A stretch of 64,000 bases of DNA from an uncultured Prevotellaceae bacterium (GTDB lineage: Bacteria > Bacteroidota > Bacteroidia > Bacteroidales > Bacteroidaceae), in NCBI GenBank assembly GCA_902761905.1, contig CACWMK010000005.1:1-64000 (forward strand), in the 5' to 3' direction. Shown one piece after another: positions 61,732 to 64,000 of the stretch (position 1 is the first letter of the stretch; each line of letters begins with the position of its first letter). The notes beneath the pieces were generated by a model. It searched no databases and had not been told where the DNA came from. It saw only the letters and a program-made list of their open reading frames with translations. The position numbers and the translations under genes are program-made.

Positions 61732-64000
61732 ATGAAACGAACAAAGCTTTGGATACTTTTGGCCATTATGACCAGCATGCTAATGGTGGCATGTAACGAT
61801 GAGGAAAAGAAAAACCAGATTAATGAAGCCGATAAACTGATAGAGGCCTCGCAGAAGAATAAGAACTACAACGAACTGATGACAGTTGTAGACAGTCTGG
61901 AGTCCATCGGCAAGATCACACCCACCAAGGCCTGCTATTGGCGAGGCTATGCCTGCGACAAGATGAAGCGCCAACGCTTGGCCGAATACTATTGGAAAGC
62001 TTCTATCGATGCCGCAAACGAATCTACCGACGAAGATGAGATGATATACTATGCCAAGTCGGCCAGCCGACTGGCTAACATGCTATCGGTAAGAGGCGAC
62101 TACGAAGAAGGATTGAACATCTCTATCCCAGTGGCCAACAAACTCGAGTCTCTCGACTGCGACAGCACTAGCGACTACCTTAATATACTTATATATATTG
62201 GTTGCTGCCAGGAGGGCTTGGGTACTGCCGAGGGTAATGCCGATGGGTTTACCAAGGCCTACCAGCGCCACATGGAGAACATCGAGACCTATCACAACGA
62301 CGTGGTGTACAAAGACGCTATTACAGGACTTATCAATATAGCTTACGACTACATCTATGCCAAGAAGTGGGCAGAGGCTCAGGCTTGGACCACACGCTTC
62401 GGCCAGGTACTAAGCGAATACGAACAGCGTCCCGATGCCGATGCCGACTACATCGACCGTCAGTTGGCACGCTTTGATATCTACAATGCTATATCACTGC
62501 AGGGACTGGGCAAGACCGAAGAGGCAGCAAAGGCCTACGAGAAGTTTCTTACCACCAAGTTCAGCAACACGCCTAAAGGACGTATCGACGCCAACGACTA
62601 TCTTACCGCAGCCCACCGATGGGACGAAGCCGCCGAGAACTACAATAGTCTTGACGCCATGATAGGCGAGACGCCAAAGAACTACTCGCTCGATAACATC
62701 GAGAATTTGGTACTGAAGAAGTATAGCACCAACCTACTGGCCGGTCGTCGCGACTCTGCCATGAAGGTTGCAATGGACATTAGCAACTCGCTAGGCCAGG
62801 CCATCGCCAAATCCAGAAAGATGGAAAAGGAAGAGCAGGCAGTAATCGTTCAAAACGTAGAGAAGATGACAGAACTGCAGGCTAAGAGTCATCGCCGACT
62901 GCAGATTGTGGTTTCTGTTGCCATCGCTTTTGTGATACTATGTCTGGTAGGATTCGTTATCATCCGTCATCGCATGGCCACACAGATGCAGGCTGCTTAT
63001 GACGACCTGAAATACGACTACGACCGACTGGAGGCCGACACTATCGTTAAAGAGCGTGAGGCATCCGAACTTCGCATCTCACAGAACATCCAGCGTATGA
63101 TAGCACCGAGCCAGCTGCCTCAACATAAGCATTTCGACATCTTCAGTTCTGTCACCGTAGGGCTGATGGAGGGTAGCGGAGTACTCGACTATTGCATGCG
63201 TGGCGACAAACTCTTCTTCTGCGTTGGTGAAACCACCATCGAAGGAGTCAAGGCATCGCTGCTCACCACCGTTGTCAAGGCACAGTTCCGTACTGCAGCA
63301 GCATTCGAAGAGAAGCCCGAACGCATCATGGCTGCCATCAATAATGCCATAGCCAAGGACGGCGAAAAAGGTGCTGCTATACGACTTTTCATTGGCGTGC
63401 TCGATATCAACACTGGCGTGCTGAATTTCTGCAACGCCAACCACGATGCGCCACTGATGGTAAGCAACGAACTCCACCACCTGCCAGTAGAGCAGAATAT
63501 TGCCATAGGCGAACAGCGCAACTGGGAGTACGAGCCACAGGAGATACAGATGTTGCCAGGAACAATGATATTCCTGAACTCCGAAGGTCTGATAAAGGTG
63601 AAGAATAAAGAGCATCGCATCTTCAACGAGAAGCGCATGCTTGGCTCAGCCCTGCAGGCAATGAAACTCGATCCTCGTCCAAAGCCATTTGTCGAGAACA
63701 TGCTCGATGCAGTAAATCGCTTTGCCGGCGACTACGAACAGAGAGACGATATCGCGATGTTGGCCATCAGATTCAAGGGCGGCCGCAAACTCCTTCAGAA
63801 CGGAGCAGAAACAGAGCCGGAAACTGAGATTGAGGAAGAGCCCAAGGTTCAGCCACAGCAGGCCGCACAGCCTATGCTCGAGACCACCATGCAACCCGAG
63901 ATGCCAGAGGAGCCTAAGGTAATCGAGGAGCCCGAAGTAATTATGGAACCCGAGGTAATCCTAGACCCCGAGGAATACGAAGAGCCCCAGATTATCGAAG
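61732..64000 (+). CDS. TPR membrane protein with SpoIIE/PP2C-like domain (runs off the window)
   Basis: The frame is open from ATG 61732 to the window end (at least 756 residues). Lipoprotein-type N-terminus (LMVAC, Cys21), TPR-like helices (about 25-370), one membrane helix (about 391-412), coiled-coil linker, then a SpoIIE-type PP2C phosphatase-like domain (about 468-680). Several expected metal ligands are altered: the GDxxD-type start reads GSGVLDY, the DVSGKG motif reads ETTIEG and the TDGxxE motif reads NSEGLI, while the late QRDDIAMLA is kept. So the domain may be inactive or unusual. A Glu/Pro-rich tail follows and is cut by the window edge. The layout lipobox-TPR-helix-output matches the AraC regulator at 18692. 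Confidence 0.82.
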   Translation, partial: MKRTKLWILLAIMTSMLMVACNDEEKKNQINEADKLIEASQKNKNYNELMTVVDSLESIGKITPTKACYWRGYACDKMKRQRLAEYYWKASIDAANESTDEDEMIYYAKSASRLANMLSVRGDYEEGLNISIPVANKLESLDCDSTSDYLNILIYIGCCQEGLGTAEGNADGFTKAYQRHMENIETYHNDVVYKDAITGLINIAYDYIYAKKWAEAQAWTTRFGQVLSEYEQRPDADADYIDRQLARFDIYNAISLQGLGKTEEAAKAYEKFLTTKFSNTPKGRIDANDYLTAAHRWDEAAENYNSLDAMIGETPKNYSLDNIENLVLKKYSTNLLAGRRDSAMKVAMDISNSLGQAIAKSRKMEKEEQAVIVQNVEKMTELQAKSHRRLQIVVSVAIAFVILCLVGFVIIRHRMATQMQAAYDDLKYDYDRLEADTIVKEREASELRISQNIQRMIAPSQLPQHKHFDIFSSVTVGLMEGSGVLDYCMRGDKLFFCVGETTIEGVKASLLTTVVKAQFRTAAAFEEKPERIMAAINNAIAKDGEKGAAIRLFIGVLDINTGVLNFCNANHDAPLMVSNELHHLPVEQNIAIGEQRNWEYEPQEIQMLPGTMIFLNSEGLIKVKNKEHRIFNEKRMLGSALQAMKLDPRPKPFVENMLDAVNRFAGDYEQRDDIAMLAIRFKGGRKLLQNGAETEPETEIEEEPKVQPQQAAQPMLETTMQPEMPEEPKVIEEPEVIMEPEVILDPEEYEEPQIIE

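Overview
The window reads as chromosome of a plant-fibre-degrading Prevotella, most like the rumen species around P. ruminicola. Evidence: promoters of the Bacteroidetes type (TTG, about 20 nt, then TAnnTTTG) sit in front of many genes, Shine-Dalgarno sites are nearly absent, surface proteins carry Prevotella-style C-terminal tails, and the xylan genes include close relatives of the P. ruminicola bifunctional enzymes Xyn10D-Fae1A and Axe1-6A.

Layout. 0.1-4.9 kb: a three-gene operon of unknown role (secreted coiled-coil transglutaminase-like protein, CHASE2 membrane protein, small secreted protein). 5-11.6 kb: mostly housekeeping genes: RNase R, an NAD-dependent epimerase with a PAP2 membrane enzyme, GreA with a leader terminator, a HIT protein, mannose-1-phosphate guanylyltransferase and tRNA-Leu(CAA). 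11.6-22.3 kb: an accessory stretch. It holds two unrelated-looking archaeal-type AAA ATPases, a second secreted transglutaminase, a VapE/DUF6078-like pair enclosed by a 53-bp inverted repeat and many AGTGAGGTGTT motifs, and a BspA-like surface protein with a 44-residue peptide gene and a TPR/AraC membrane regulator, this last locus bracketed by direct repeats of about 80 bp. 22.3-31 kb: a solute-binding-domain histidine kinase, then a tight alpha-glucan operon malQ-susB-pulA.

31-61.6 kb: a large xylan locus. A hybrid two-component regulator (HTCS) at 44.2-48.2 kb is read divergently from a seven-gene minus-strand operon (GH115, tandem GH43, CE6-like lipoprotein, GH31, CE1-like, CE15, alpha/beta esterase). 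Beyond it lie a PotD-like binding protein and minus-strand GH3, GH95, GH10-CE1, CE6-CE1 and GH5 genes. Together these would cut the xylan backbone (GH10, GH3, perhaps GH5) and remove glucuronic acid (GH115, CE15), arabinose (GH43), xylose or glucose (GH31), fucose or galactose (GH95), acetyl (CE6) and feruloyl (CE1) groups. No SusC/SusD pair is present in the window. The window ends inside a TPR-SpoIIE-type protein whose phosphatase motifs look degenerate.

The best candidates for something undescribed are the VapE cassette with its inverted repeats and iterated motifs, the repeat-bracketed bspA locus with its peptide gene, and the coiled-coil transglutaminase/CHASE2 operon. All functional statements come from reading the sequence and from recalled family knowledge; no search was run.
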